Shown piece after piece: positions 1 to 8,134 of a stretch of 44,278 bases of DNA; the first letter of the stretch is position 1; every line of letters begins with the position of its first letter. This DNA is from Clostridia bacterium (GTDB lineage Bacteria > Bacillota > Clostridia > UMGS1883). The translations under genes were made by a program, and so were the position numbers. The stretch lies in contig JAFTOF010000026.1 in the NCBI GenBank assembly GCA_017451505.1, forward strand, positions 1 to 44,278, read 5' to 3'. Below the pieces are notes generated by a model. It was not told the origin of the DNA, ran no database searches, and worked only from the letters and a program-made list of their open reading frames with translations.

Positions 1-739
1 AATAGGGTGTGCCGTCTGCTTGATACAAATAATACTCGGAAGTCTTCTCACCTGTCTGTGCATCTACCGCAAAAATAACAGAGGTTGTAACCTGCCCGTA
101 AAAATATGCTGAAAGATAGAACATATTTTTATCCTTGCGATAGGTAAGTCCCTGCGGAGTAGCGTGTTCATTAAGTCCGGGGATAATAAACGCTTTTTGG
201 GAAACGCTGTAAAATTCATCATAGCCTTCCCAAAAACCTTCGTTTTCTCCCCATTTAGTGTTTGCTTTTTTTACGCTATCCTGTCGGAGTGCAGGTTCAT
301 CACCCGTATATTCGGAAGACAAAGCCGAAAGCTCATTCTTTTCCTCGTCCCAACTGATAATATAACCAAGAGCATTGCGAAGAACATACTGCCGAATCAG
401 TGTCCTGTCGTTTTCCAGACGTGTAGTTCCTGTTGTCATGGAAGTCCCGTTTGCCGTTGTGGTACTTTGACCAACGGGCATTTGAATTGTCAAATCGTCT
501 TTAACTGCGGTGGCAGTCTGTGTTTCCCCGTCCCATGAAATATCAAAGCCTAATTTTTCAAATACAGCTCTCATGGGAATATACAGCTTGTTTGCTCTCA
601 CATAGGGCTGTTGGTCGGGAAATGTAACTTCTTCTCCGTCAATTTTTAAAGTGAATATGTCCTGCATTGGCTCTGTGGCAAGTACTGCCATGGGTATGGA
701 CATTATACCAATAAGCAATATCGCAATCAGTTTTTTCAT
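1..739 (-). CDS. secreted protein with copper-amine-oxidase-N-like domain (3' end cut off)
   Basis: This leftward gene runs off the left edge, so only the first 246 codons are visible. The reading frame starts at the ATG at 739 and stays open to base 1. A GGAGG site at 748-752 lies eight bases upstream. The product begins MKKLIAILLIGIMSIPMAVL, a signal peptide cut probably after AVLA. Residues about 30-80 (YVRANKLYIPMRAVFEKLGF, then DISWDGETQTATA) match the copper amine oxidase N-terminal-like domain (Cu_amine_oxidN1), a repeat common on Clostridia surface proteins that is not itself an oxidase. A second, weaker copy of the pattern (LRNALGYIISWDEEKNELSA) follows. The later part (NEHATPQGLTYRKDKNMFYLS, trimmed) resembles a beta-propeller-like ligand domain, but it is incomplete. 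Function unknown; likely cell-wall or extracellular. Confidence 0.8.
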   Translation of the reverse strand, partial: MKKLIAILLIGIMSIPMAVLATEPMQDIFTLKIDGEEVTFPDQQPYVRANKLYIPMRAVFEKLGFDISWDGETQTATAVKDDLTIQMPVGQSTTTANGTSMTTGTTRLENDRTLIRQYVLRNALGYIISWDEEKNELSALSSEYTGDEPALRQDSVKKANTKWGENEGFWEGYDEFYSVSQKAFIIPGLNEHATPQGLTYRKDKNMFYLSAYFYGQVTTSVIFAVDAQTGEKTSEYYLYQADGTPY

Positions 740-767
740 TAGCTTTTCCTCCAAGTATTTTTCTTCT

Positions 768-796
768 ATTATACAATGTTAAAGCTTCTTTGTAAA
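768..796 (-). promoter_or_regulatory. sigma-A promoter of the leftward secreted-protein gene
   Basis: Read leftward, there is a -35 box TTTACA (791-796), a 17-base spacer and a perfect -10 box TATAAT (768-773). The start codon is at 739, giving a leader of roughly 20 nt that contains the GGAGG site. Confidence 0.8.
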
Positions 797-853
797 CCCC
801 GAAAAAAGACAAAAAGGTGCACAAAAGTTCGCTGAGGGGAAGAACGATTGCAT

Positions 854-883
854 GAATAAAAAAAGCTCTTTGAGGAAACAATG
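854..883 (+). promoter_or_regulatory. candidate forespore (sigma-F/sigma-G type) promoter of sigG
   Basis: GAATA at 854-858 is followed after 15 bases by GGAAACAATG at 874-883. The second block matches the GGnnAnAnTR -10 pattern known for sigma-F of Bacillus, and the first resembles the G[C/A]AT[A/G] -35 pattern. It sits 35 bases before the sigG start. Sigma-F transcription of sigG and later self-activation are established in Bacillus; that this site works here is inference from the match. Confidence 0.55.
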
Positions 884-917
884 ATTTTGTACTAAATTTT
901 TCCCCAGGAGGCTTTTT

Positions 918-1688
918 ATGATAAGTAAAGTTGAAATCTGCGGAGTCAATACTTCAAAGCTGCCCACACTCACTGCACAGGAGAAAAAAGAGCTTTTCGA
1001 GAAGATTAAAAAGGGGGATAAGGAAGCTCGCGAAACCTTTATCAGAGGAAATCTGAGGCTTGTCCTCAGCGTTATAGGAAGATTTAATAACAGGGGCGAA
1101 AATGTTGACGACCTTTTTCAGGTGGGGTGTATAGGACTTATAAAATCCATAGATAATTTTAACACAGAGCTGGACGTGCAGTTCTCTACCTATGCTGTTC
1201 CGATGATTATCGGCGAAATACGACGCTATTTAAGGGATAATAACGCCGTAAGGGTGTCACGTTCCCTTCGTGATATTGCATACAAGGCACTTTGCGTGCG
1301 TGAAAAGATGATTCACGATAATAATAAAGAGCCTACCTGTGCCGAAATAGCAAAGGTAATTGATTCCACTCCTGAAGAGGTTACTATGGCCCTTGATGCC
1401 ATACAGGAGCCTATTTCGCTTTTTGAACCTGTCTATCATGATGGAGGAGATGCAGTCTATGTTATGGATCAGGTGTCGGATAAGAAAAATATTGATGAAG
1501 CCTGGATTGAAAAAATATCCCTGCGTGAAGCCATGGATAAGCTTTCCGAACGGGAAAAAATGATAATAATAATGCGGTTTTTCCGTGGCAAAACACAGAC
1601 AGAGGTTGCCGAGGAAGTAGGAATCAGTCAGGCACAGGTATCAAGACTTGAGAAAAGTGCAATAAGCAGCATGAGAAAAAACATATAA
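918..1688 (+). CDS. sigG: RNA polymerase sporulation sigma factor SigG
   Basis: The product is 256 residues, the usual SigG length, and directs late forespore transcription during sporulation. The N-terminus carries KVEICGVNTSKLP, the diagnostic SigG signature. Region 2 (about 40-115) contains GNLRLVLSVIGRF, DDLFQVGCIGLIKSIDNF and FSTYAVPMIIGEIRRYLRD. Region 3 spans about 115-175. Region 4 (about 200-255) has LSEREKMIIIMRFF and a helix-turn-helix QTEVAEEVGISQAQVSRLE. The ATG start has AGGAGG at 906-911 with six bases of spacing. In Bacillus and many Clostridia sigG follows spoIIGA-sigE; here the upstream neighbour is an unrelated leftward secreted-protein gene, so sigG appears to be a single-gene unit with its own forespore-type promoter and a terminator directly after the stop. 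Confidence 0.96.
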   Translation: MISKVEICGVNTSKLPTLTAQEKKELFEKIKKGDKEARETFIRGNLRLVLSVIGRFNNRGENVDDLFQVGCIGLIKSIDNFNTELDVQFSTYAVPMIIGEIRRYLRDNNAVRVSRSLRDIAYKALCVREKMIHDNNKEPTCAEIAKVIDSTPEEVTMALDAIQEPISLFEPVYHDGGDAVYVMDQVSDKKNIDEAWIEKISLREAMDKLSEREKMIIIMRFFRGKTQTEVAEEVGISQAQVSRLEKSAISSMRKNI

Positions 1689-1689
1689 A

Positions 1690-1721
1690 CCAAAAAAGGG
1701 ACTGTTAAGTCCCTTTTTTGG
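1690..1721. terminator. bidirectional terminator between sigG and the SipL-like gene
   Basis: A perfect 13-bp stem (CCAAAAAAGGGAC at 1690-1702 and its complement at 1709-1721) encloses the loop TGTTAA. The A-run and T-run on either side make it usable from both strands, serving the two convergent genes that end at 1688 and 1725. Confidence 0.9.
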
Positions 1722-1724
1722 TTC

Positions 1725-3251
1725 TTATTTTGGTATAATAAGTGCCATTCCGGAAGTAATTGCGGATTCGTTTTCAAGTGCGTTTGCACTTAAAATATCT
1801 TCGGGGCTTACGCGGTATTCCTTTGCTATGTCCCAAAGCGTTCTTCCGTTACACATAAATGAAACAATGATTGAAGGCCGCGGTATAGCCTCGTATTCAA
1901 CCTCCTGTACATTATAAATGATTTCTTCTTCGGTGGTGCGTATACATTCAATGGTTATATCTACGCTACCGCGTATTTCTACACTGTTTTCATTGGTGAT
2001 AGTGTAGCTTATATTATTTAATTTGCAGTCTGCAAAAGGCGTCAGCATACAACCTGGGCTGTCACACAACACTGAAAAATCAATGTCCGTCTTAAAACTG
2101 CATGCAGGAAGCGTCTTATCGCGGCTGAGATATAGAATATATACCTCTGTATATCCCGAAACACGGAGCTTTTCACCCTCGGTAATACAGCTCTCCGTGA
2201 AGGGACGGGCAATTACCTGGTAAACTGACTCGATTTCGGGGAGCGAATCGGGGAGGGTTATCCTTTCCCTGAAATCCGCATCACGTTTTATGAGGGTATC
2301 AACACAGTCTACACTCACCATAGAGTGCTTGGCTTCTAATGCTCCATGGGGAAGATATGCGTCAACTATGCACTGGGTACTGTAGGTTTTACGTGCAATA
2401 ACGCGGAAGAATAAGTCGCTTGTAAGCTCAATGATACACTGCTTTCCATCAGTATCTTCTGCTGCTGTGGCAGAAATATCACACAGCTTAACAGTATGCT
2501 CACAGTCCATATCCTCCCGAATGCCATCACATTCCATTACGTGGGCAAAGGACATGTCTGTTTGTGCATATTCAATACCCATTTCACTTCTGTAGAGAAC
2601 CACAATGCGTAGAGTTCCTTTTAAAATCGCCTTGTCATCAATTATTTTAAGACTGCTGTCCGTTATAACCCCATCTGATTTTAAAATTTCTTCTATGGGG
2701 CTTTTTCCGGGTGAAATGGAGAAACTATCGCAAACCACGGTGGAATCCTGTGCATGGGCACAAATCACCCCTGAAGAAAGGGTGGTCTTCTTCGTGCATG
2801 CTCCCTCAATATCTGTAATCACATCAATGCCGTAACATGAGTATACTCGTACATTTGCACACAACGTTGCCTTTAGCGAAAGCTTGCGGCAGTTTGCAAT
2901 AGTGCAGCTTAGGTCACTTACATCCACGTCGGTAAACACATACATATTTTCACCGATATGGTCATCGCGTATTAAGGTGGAGAACTCGCAGGAGGAAGTA
3001 ATGGATTTTACACACTTTTCCTCGTCATCTGCAAGATATAAGATGTTAAAGGTGATGCTTCCCGATACCGTAACTCTTCCGCCACGGCTCTCAGAGCTTG
3101 TCACCTTCGGGCGTGCACTGAGCTGAAGAACTTTCAGGATATCAGGCTTTGAGTCGGGAACGATAACCTCACATTCTGTAGTGAAATTGTTTTTACTGCG
3201 GCACACCTGGCTGCAGACATTAAGATTTTCATTTTTAATATTTAATTCCAT
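1725..3251 (-). CDS. sipL: SPOCS/DUF3794-LysM sporulation protein, SipL-like
   Basis: A 508-residue protein with about three repeats of the SPOCS (DUF3794) fold and a C-terminal LysM domain. SPOCS signatures recur: TTECEVIVPDSKPDILKVLQ near residue 25, a strand block RVTVSGSITFNILYL near 65, a second copy starting around 180, and a third with LRVSGYTEVYILYL near 370. The LysM domain (about 463-508) reads GRTLWDIAKEYRVSPEDILS and ends in ALIIPK. This order matches SipL of Clostridioides difficile, which binds SpoIVA through LysM and is needed to encase the forespore in coat. Start ATG at 3251 has AAGGAGG at 3259-3265. A sigma-E-type promoter lies just upstream. The gene is monocistronic. Paralogous SPOCS proteins exist, so the exact orthology is likely rather than proven. 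Confidence 0.85.
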   Translation of the reverse strand: MELNIKNENLNVCSQVCRSKNNFTTECEVIVPDSKPDILKVLQLSARPKVTSSESRGGRVTVSGSITFNILYLADDEEKCVKSITSSCEFSTLIRDDHIGENMYVFTDVDVSDLSCTIANCRKLSLKATLCANVRVYSCYGIDVITDIEGACTKKTTLSSGVICAHAQDSTVVCDSFSISPGKSPIEEILKSDGVITDSSLKIIDDKAILKGTLRIVVLYRSEMGIEYAQTDMSFAHVMECDGIREDMDCEHTVKLCDISATAAEDTDGKQCIIELTSDLFFRVIARKTYSTQCIVDAYLPHGALEAKHSMVSVDCVDTLIKRDADFRERITLPDSLPEIESVYQVIARPFTESCITEGEKLRVSGYTEVYILYLSRDKTLPACSFKTDIDFSVLCDSPGCMLTPFADCKLNNISYTITNENSVEIRGSVDITIECIRTTEEEIIYNVQEVEYEAIPRPSIIVSFMCNGRTLWDIAKEYRVSPEDILSANALENESAITSGMALIIPK

Positions 3252-3273
3252 AGCTTTGCCTCCTTACAACACG

Positions 3274-3302
3274 AATATATGATGAAGGCATATCCATTAT
3301 GC
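3274..3302 (-). promoter_or_regulatory. candidate sigma-E promoter of the SipL-like gene
   Basis: Read leftward: GCATAAT (3296-3302), 14-base spacer, CATATATT (3274-3281). These match the Bacillus sigma-E pattern KMATATT-N14-CATACANT at all but one position in each box. sipL is known to be under sigma-E in C. difficile, which supports the call. No good sigma-A promoter competes here. Confidence 0.6.
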
Positions 3303-3525
3303 TAAAAAAAGGCAAAAAAATATGACAGACAAGGAGAATCGTCTGCCACTAAAAGGAGGGAAAATGAAAAAAGTTTAAGTACCTTTTCGGTACACCTATA
3401 TAATAATTCAAATATACAAAAAATTCAATAAGCAAAGTATAAGAAACAAACATTATTTTTAAGTGTTTTTTGTATAAAATGCACAAAAGTAAAGCTTGAT
3501 AATGAGTTTTAAGTAAAATAATAGG
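3303..3525. other. intergenic stretch with a strong ribosome site before a four-codon frame
   Basis: No gene is supported here. On the plus strand AAAAGGAGGG at 3351-3360 is followed by ATG at 3364, but the frame reads only Met-Lys-Lys-Val before TAA. A small hairpin (CAGAC/GTCTG, 3326-3345) precedes it, and GTACC/GGTAC (about 3380-3394) follows. It may be a decayed gene start or a chance match. Confidence 0.4.
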
Positions 3526-3554
3526 TTGAATTGAGGAGAAATGTGTGTTATTAT
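3526..3554 (+). promoter_or_regulatory. sigma-A promoter of the hydrolase-rluA pair
   Basis: TTGAAT (3526-3531), 17-base spacer, TATTAT (3549-3554). Transcription would start near 3561. This rules out the in-frame ATG at 3541, which lies between the two boxes, and supports the ATG at 3580. Confidence 0.65.
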
Positions 3555-3579
3555 ACAAAATGGAAGGAAGGCGACAGAT

Positions 3580-4254
3580 ATGAATAAAATAGAAGTTTTA
3601 TATAATGAAAACAGCTACGGGATTAATTATCAGATTTTTCATCCCGATAATTTTGAAGATTTACCCCTTTTGGTTTATTTGCACGGGGCAGGCGAAAGGG
3701 GTAAGAATATAAATAACCTTTCAAGGCACGGTGTTCCCAGACTCCTTGAAATGGGCAGGCAGTTTAATGCAGTCATTCTTTGTCCCCAATGCCCCGACTG
3801 GTGTGTGTGGGATAACATTGTAACTACTGTAAAAGCACTTATTGATGAAACTGCGGAAAAGTTCAATATCAAGAAAGACCGCATATGTATAACAGGCTCC
3901 AGCATGGGAGGCTTCGGCACATGGATGATGGGGCTTACATACAATAATTTCTTTTCGGCGATTGCCCCCATTTCAGGTGGAGGAATGAGCTGGAGAACAC
4001 CCAACCTTAAAACTACCCCCGTGCTGGCAACGCATGGCACGGACGATGACCTCGTTCCAATTACGTACTCTGAATTAATGGTGAATGCTGTAAACGCCTC
4101 AGGCGGAAATGCCCGACTTATCAGCCTTTCGGGACAAGGACATAATGATGCAATAAATTATGCTTATGAGCATACGGAGGTAATAGAGTGGATTCTTTCA
4201 CAAAGGCGTACAAGCTTTGAGAAAACTCCCGAATTTTGCAGCGAGTGGTTTTAA
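3580..4254 (+). CDS. alpha/beta hydrolase, dienelactone-hydrolase/PHB-esterase-like
   Basis: A 224-residue cytoplasmic hydrolase without signal peptide. The oxyanion-side motif LVYLHGAGERG (about 31-41) is followed by the nucleophile elbow G-S-S-M-G-G with Ser108. The acid residue lies in the HGTDDDLVP segment (154-156) and the catalytic His is His188 in GQGHND. This triad and order fit the esterase/prolyl-oligopeptidase branch that includes predicted phospholipase/carboxylesterase and feruloyl-esterase-like proteins. The substrate cannot be read from sequence. The ATG at 3541 is in frame but sits inside the promoter and has a ribosome site only two bases away; the ATG at 3580 has GGAAGGAAGG eight bases upstream. 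It is nine bases ahead of the pseudouridine synthase gene, so the two are probably cotranscribed. Confidence 0.82.
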   Translation: MNKIEVLYNENSYGINYQIFHPDNFEDLPLLVYLHGAGERGKNINNLSRHGVPRLLEMGRQFNAVILCPQCPDWCVWDNIVTTVKALIDETAEKFNIKKDRICITGSSMGGFGTWMMGLTYNNFFSAIAPISGGGMSWRTPNLKTTPVLATHGTDDDLVPITYSELMVNAVNASGGNARLISLSGQGHNDAINYAYEHTEVIEWILSQRRTSFEKTPEFCSEWF

Positions 4255-4263
4255 TGAACAACT

Positions 4264-5124
4264 ATGTCGAAAAAGATAGAAATAATAATAGACGAAAAGC
4301 TCGATGAAAAGAAAATAGAATATGTTTTGGAAAAGCACCTGCAATTTTCCCGTTCTCTTATTTCTAAATTGAAAAGAATTCCCAATGGCATTGAGTTGGA
4401 GGGGGAACAGGCAAAAGTAATACAAACCGTAAAAGCAGGGCAAAGGCTTGTGATAGATTTACCTCAAAAAGCAGGGGAGAGCACTCAGGAAACATACTTT
4501 CCCTTGGATATTTTATATGAGGATGAGGATATAATTGCAGTAAATAAGCCATCAGGTATGCCCTCGCACCCGTCAAGACTTCATAAGAATAACACACTGG
4601 CAAATGCACTGAAGTATTATATGGGCTATTTGCCGCACATAATCACCCGACTTGACAAAGATACCACAGGCATTGTGCTCGCAGCAAAAAATCTGTATGC
4701 CGCGGCACTTCTGACGGATATGATGAAGCGAAAGGAAATCCAAAAGGAATATGTGGCAGTTGTGAACGGAACTTTGGAGCAGACAGGGGGTGAAATATCT
4801 GCCCCCATAGAAAAAGAGGGAAAAGGCGTAAAACGAATTGTTTCAGAGAGGGGAAAGGAAGCCATTACAAAATATGAGGTTTTAAATACCGACGGAAAAT
4901 ATTCGCTCTTAAGGCTTATCCCCATCACGGGCAGAACACATCAGCTAAGGGTGCATATGAAATATATGGGCTGTCCCATATATGGGGACAAGCTATATGG
5001 TACTTCCGAGGGCGAATTTATGTGCCTTCATTGCCGAGAGATAGGCTTTCTGCATCCTATTACAGGTGAAAATATAGTTATCGAAGCTCCAATTCCAAGA
5101 ATATGGGGTAAAAAACAGGTGTAA
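4264..5124 (+). CDS. RluA-family RNA pseudouridine synthase
   Basis: A 286-residue enzyme that converts uridine to pseudouridine in rRNA or tRNA. An S4-like RNA-binding segment occupies about 1-65 (FSRSLISKLKRIPNGIELEG). The catalytic domain starts near 80 with LDILYEDEDIIAVNKPSGM. The catalytic aspartate is Asp131 in ITRLDKDTTGIVLAAK, the form taken here by the HRLDxxTSG motif. Later conserved blocks are LRLIPITGRTHQLRVHM (about 217-233) and GCPIYGDKLYG. Length and domain order fit the RluD/YlyB branch, but the exact target site cannot be assigned. The stop codon lies inside a 26-bp perfect inverted repeat shared with the convergent ZIP gene. Confidence 0.92.
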   Translation: MSKKIEIIIDEKLDEKKIEYVLEKHLQFSRSLISKLKRIPNGIELEGEQAKVIQTVKAGQRLVIDLPQKAGESTQETYFPLDILYEDEDIIAVNKPSGMPSHPSRLHKNNTLANALKYYMGYLPHIITRLDKDTTGIVLAAKNLYAAALLTDMMKRKEIQKEYVAVVNGTLEQTGGEISAPIEKEGKGVKRIVSERGKEAITKYEVLNTDGKYSLLRLIPITGRTHQLRVHMKYMGCPIYGDKLYGTSEGEFMCLHCREIGFLHPITGENIVIEAPIPRIWGKKQV

Positions 5125-5159
5125 AAAAGCCAAGCTTTTTTACACCTGTTTTTTACCCC
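5105..5159. terminator. long bidirectional terminator overlapping two gene ends
   Basis: Perfect 26-bp inverted repeat: left arm 5105-5130, loop CAA 5131-5133, right arm 5134-5159. It contains the last codons and stop of the pseudouridine synthase (to 5124) and of the convergent ZIP gene (from 5153). A-runs and T-runs in both arms provide U-tracts in both directions. Confidence 0.9.
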
Positions 5160-5956
5160 AGCATCACATCAAGGAGCATCATAACTGCAAATCCTGATAT
5201 AATTCCCATTGTGGAAAAATACGGATGGCATTTTCTCTCCCGCTGACATTCGGGAATAAGCTCGTGCACTGCAACCAGAATCATAGCACCTGCGGCAAAG
5301 GAAAGAGCATAGGGAAGAATTTTTTCCATGTATACCACAAGCCATGCACCTAAAACTCCTGCAAACGGCTCCACCATTCCCGATGCCTGACCGCACAGGA
5401 AGCTTTTTCTTCTTGAATAACCTTCACGCCGAAGTGGCAGGGAAACCGCCGCACCTTCAGGGAAATTCTGAAGACCTATACCTACAGCAATGGTGATTGC
5501 ACCCATAAGTGCCTCCGTGCTGAAGCTTCCGCTCCCCAATGCACCAAAGGCGACCCCCACCGCCAGCCCCTCGGGAATATTGTGTAATGTAATCGAAAGA
5601 ATAAGCATGATAATGCGATTAAGCTTCTCGCTTGTTTCTCCTTGAGCATTGTCGGCTTTTTTTCTTGCGAAAGAAACGGCCTTGTCGGAAAGCCACATAA
5701 AAATTGCTCCGAATAAAAAACCTGTTGTTGCAACAAACCAAGGAGGTGCGGAAGAAATTGCCTCCGCTCGTTCTATTGCAGGCTGAAGAAGTGACCAGAA
5801 GCTTGCCGCTATCATAACACCCGATGCAAATCCCAGCATTAAATTTAAAATTTTAGGATTAGGAGATTTAAAAAAGGCAACTGTCGCCGCCCCCAGTGCG
5901 GTCACAAACCATGTGCCAAGGGTGGCAAGCAGTGCCATCAAGACATAGTTATCCAT
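5153..5956 (-). CDS. ZIP-family divalent metal transporter
   Basis: A 267-residue polytopic membrane protein with about eight hydrophobic segments, likely importing Zn(II) or related metals. The two metal-site helices are clear: HNIPEGLAVGVAFGAL (around 125-140) and the partner GIGLQNFPEGAAVSLPL (around 160-176). The linker between TM3 and TM4 is charged (FARKKADNAQGETSEKLNR) rather than His-rich. The C-terminal part has FAAGAMILVAVHELIPE, with the conserved His-Glu pair. This is the ZupT/GufA branch. The start ATG at 5956 has GGAGGTG upstream. An inverted repeat surrounds the presumed promoter and may be an operator. It is monocistronic, convergent with rluA. Confidence 0.9.
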   Translation of the reverse strand: MDNYVLMALLATLGTWFVTALGAATVAFFKSPNPKILNLMLGFASGVMIAASFWSLLQPAIERAEAISSAPPWFVATTGFLFGAIFMWLSDKAVSFARKKADNAQGETSEKLNRIIMLILSITLHNIPEGLAVGVAFGALGSGSFSTEALMGAITIAVGIGLQNFPEGAAVSLPLRREGYSRRKSFLCGQASGMVEPFAGVLGAWLVVYMEKILPYALSFAAGAMILVAVHELIPECQRERKCHPYFSTMGIISGFAVMMLLDVMLG

Positions 5957-5959
5957 ATA

Positions 5960-5994
5960 ACACCTCCACTATCCATTATATTATAGAGAGGTGT
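5960..5994 (-). promoter_or_regulatory. inverted repeat around the ZIP promoter -10 region
   Basis: ACACCTC (5960-5966) and GAGGTGT (5988-5994) form a 7-bp inverted repeat spaced by 21 bases. A TATAAT box read leftward lies between the arms (5980-5985). The right-hand arm in reading direction is also the ribosome site. It could be a metal-repressor operator, but no -35 box is convincing and the match to any known box is not evident. Confidence 0.3.
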
Positions 5995-6012
5995 ATAGCG
6001 TGAAACAGAATA

Positions 6013-6044
6013 AAAAATGGTTGTCTTATAAGACAACCATTTTT
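6013..6044 (-). terminator. terminator of the uraA-upp unit
   Basis: A perfect palindrome with 16-base half-sites centred on GTCTTATAAGAC, with A5 and T5 ends. It follows the upp stop at 6058 in the leftward direction and precedes the ZIP promoter region. Confidence 0.85.
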
Positions 6045-6057
6045 CTGTAAGATAAAT

Positions 6058-6687
6058 TTATTTAGTTCCGAAGATTCTGTCACCTGCATCGCCAAGTCCG
6101 GGAACGATATAGCACTTTTCGTTAAGCTTTTCATCTACGTTTGCACAGTAAATTTGTACATCGGGATGTGCTTTAGTCAGTGCATCAATTCCTTCGGGGG
6201 CAGCAATAAGGCACAGGAACTTAATATTTGAACCGCCTACTGATTTTATCTGACTGATTGCATCAATAGCACTTCCGCCTGTTGCCAGCATCGGGTCTAC
6301 TACTACGATAAGTCTGTTTTCGATATCTTTAGGAAGCTTGCAGTAATAAGGATGAGGAATCATGGTTTCTTCATCACGGTACATACCTATGTGGCCAACC
6401 TTTGCGGAGGGCACAAGCTTTAACAGTCCATTTACCATACCCAATCCTGCACGGAGGATAGGTACTACAGCCAGCTTCTTGCCTTTAATCATTTTTTGCA
6501 CGGTTTTTGTAATGGGTGTTTCAATCTCCACATCCTCAAGGGGTAAATCACGCAGTGCTTCGTAGCACATCAGCATTGTGATTTCTTCCACAAGTTCACG
6601 GAACTCCTTATTGGAAGTTTCCTTGTTACGCAGAATTGAAGTTTTGTGCTGAATCAGCGGATGATCAAATATTGTGACGTTTTTCAT
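6058..6687 (-). CDS. upp: uracil phosphoribosyltransferase
   Basis: A 209-residue enzyme making UMP from uracil and PRPP, the usual length. The PRPP-binding motif [17 protein letters not shown] lies near 128-144, and the uracil-site segment near the end reads [17 protein letters not shown]. The N-terminal block [20 protein letters not shown] is typical. It lies 28 bases downstream of uraA on the same strand and shares its promoter and terminator, so uptake and phosphoribosylation of uracil are encoded together. I see no PyrR-binding attenuator in the leader of the unit. Confidence 0.97.
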   Translation of the reverse strand: MKNVTIFDHPLIQHKTSILRNKETSNKEFRELVEEITMLMCYEALRDLPLEDVEIETPITKTVQKMIKGKKLAVVPILRAGLGMVNGLLKLVPSAKVGHIGMYRDEETMIPHPYYCKLPKDIENRLIVVVDPMLATGGSAIDAISQIKSVGGSNIKFLCLIAAPEGIDALTKAHPDVQIYCANVDEKLNEKCYIVPGLGDAGDRIFGTK

Positions 6688-6715
6688 GACAATTCTCCTG
6701 TTCTTGTTTCTGTTA

Positions 6716-8059
6716 TTATTCCTGGTCAGGTGCTTTTGATACGAGAAGATTTACTACGATACCAAAAATAAGTGCACATGCGATAGAGGTGATTTTAATT
6801 GCACCGATTTGAAGTGCCATACCACCGATACCGGTAATCAGAATAACAGATACAACAAAGAGGTTTTTATTGTTGTTCAGATTTACGTTTTGGAGCATCT
6901 TAAGACCTGATACGGCAATGAAACCGTAAAGCGTAATGCAAACACCGCCCATAACGCAGTTGGGGATAGTAGCGAGGAATGTAACAAAGGGTGCTACGAA
7001 TGAAGCAATAATTGCAATAATTGCAGTAGCTAAAATAGTGACAACTGATGCGTTCTTTGTTATGGCTACGCAACCTACAGACTCACCATAAGTAGTGTTG
7101 GGGCAACCACCGAAAAGTGCACCGATAATGGAACCGATACCGTCACCAAGAAGTGTTCTGTGAAGACCGGGTTCTTCAAGCAAATCTTTTTCAATAATGC
7201 TTGAAAGGTTCTTATGGTCTGCGATATGTTCTGCAAAAACAACGAATGCAACCGGGATATACGCAACCGCAATAGTCGCTATATACTCAGCGTTAATATC
7301 TTTGATTCCTTTAAATGCTTTAATGAATGTGAAATCGGGATACCACTGCATATTTTCAAATACGCTGAAATTAATAACCTGCAAAGATGCGTTGCCTGTC
7401 TTCATACCGATTAAGGTGAAAATAGTCGCAACTGCGTAACCTGCAAGGATACCTATGATAAAGGGAATAAGCTTTAAAGTCTTCTTTCCGTATACGGAGC
7501 AAAGAATAACGGTGAGGATTGTTACCATAGCACAGATAAATCCTACCCAACCGTGTGTGCCCATAACATAAGCACTGTTAGCTGCATCATAAGAAGCAAA
7601 TTTCAAAACATCGCCTACTGCATTTCCTGCAAGAGAAAGACCGATTATTGCAACAGTGGGTCCTATTACAACAGCAGGCATAAGCTTGCTAATCCAGTTA
7701 ACGCCTGCAAATCTAACGATAAGAGCAATGATTACGTAAACAAGACCTGCAAAAAATGCACCTATCAAAAGTCCGAGGAAGCCTGCTTCAGCCGATGCCG
7801 CACCTGCAAATGCTGCAAACATGGAACCGATGAAAGCAAAAGAAGAGCCGAGGAAAACAGGGCTTTTGAATTTTGTGAAAAGCTGATAAACAAGTGTACC
7901 TGCACCTGCACCAAAAAGTGCTGCAGATTGGGACATTCCATTACCGATAATGGAAGGTACTGCGATTGTTGCCGCCAGAATTGCCAAAAGCTGCTGGAAA
8001 GCAAAAATCAGGATTTGACCGAATTTGGGTTTGTCGTTTACATTGTAAACTAATTTCAT
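6716..8059 (-). CDS. uraA: uracil permease (NCS2 family)
   Basis: A 447-residue membrane protein with about 14 hydrophobic segments of the nucleobase-cation symporter 2 family. Diagnostic blocks are [20 protein letters not shown] at about 22-41, the TM8 segment [17 protein letters not shown] with its conserved Glu, and the NCS2 signature [20 protein letters not shown] near 315-335. The gene product imports uracil, and upp directly downstream converts it to UMP. The ATG at 8059 has a GGGGG-type ribosome site eight bases upstream. A strong sigma-A promoter is 75 bases upstream. Confidence 0.95.
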   Translation of the reverse strand: MKLVYNVNDKPKFGQILIFAFQQLLAILAATIAVPSIIGNGMSQSAALFGAGAGTLVYQLFTKFKSPVFLGSSFAFIGSMFAAFAGAASAEAGFLGLLIGAFFAGLVYVIIALIVRFAGVNWISKLMPAVVIGPTVAIIGLSLAGNAVGDVLKFASYDAANSAYVMGTHGWVGFICAMVTILTVILCSVYGKKTLKLIPFIIGILAGYAVATIFTLIGMKTGNASLQVINFSVFENMQWYPDFTFIKAFKGIKDINAEYIATIAVAYIPVAFVVFAEHIADHKNLSSIIEKDLLEEPGLHRTLLGDGIGSIIGALFGGCPNTTYGESVGCVAITKNASVVTILATAIIAIIASFVAPFVTFLATIPNCVMGGVCITLYGFIAVSGLKMLQNVNLNNNKNLFVVSVILITGIGGMALQIGAIKITSIACALIFGIVVNLLVSKAPDQE

Positions 8060-8134
8060 TTGTGAATTTCCCCCTTAAACTATTATTTTTTGTAATGAAA
8101 AAATTGCAAAAAGCGACATTTCCACCCAAATCTA

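Noticed and set aside
164..538. Plus-strand frame of 124 codons at the left edge
   Set aside because: It is antisense to the partial secreted-protein gene, which has signal peptide, domain match, ribosome site and promoter.
3349..3558. Minus-strand frame of 69 codons before the hydrolase gene
   Set aside because: AT-rich, no ribosome site, overlaps the plus-strand promoter at 3526-3554; reads like chance.
7553..8053. Plus-strand open frame of 166 codons with many cysteines, opposite uraA
   Set aside because: It lies wholly antisense to uraA, a clear NCS2 permease, has no ribosome site, and its cysteine pattern comes from Ala/Thr codons of uraA read backward.
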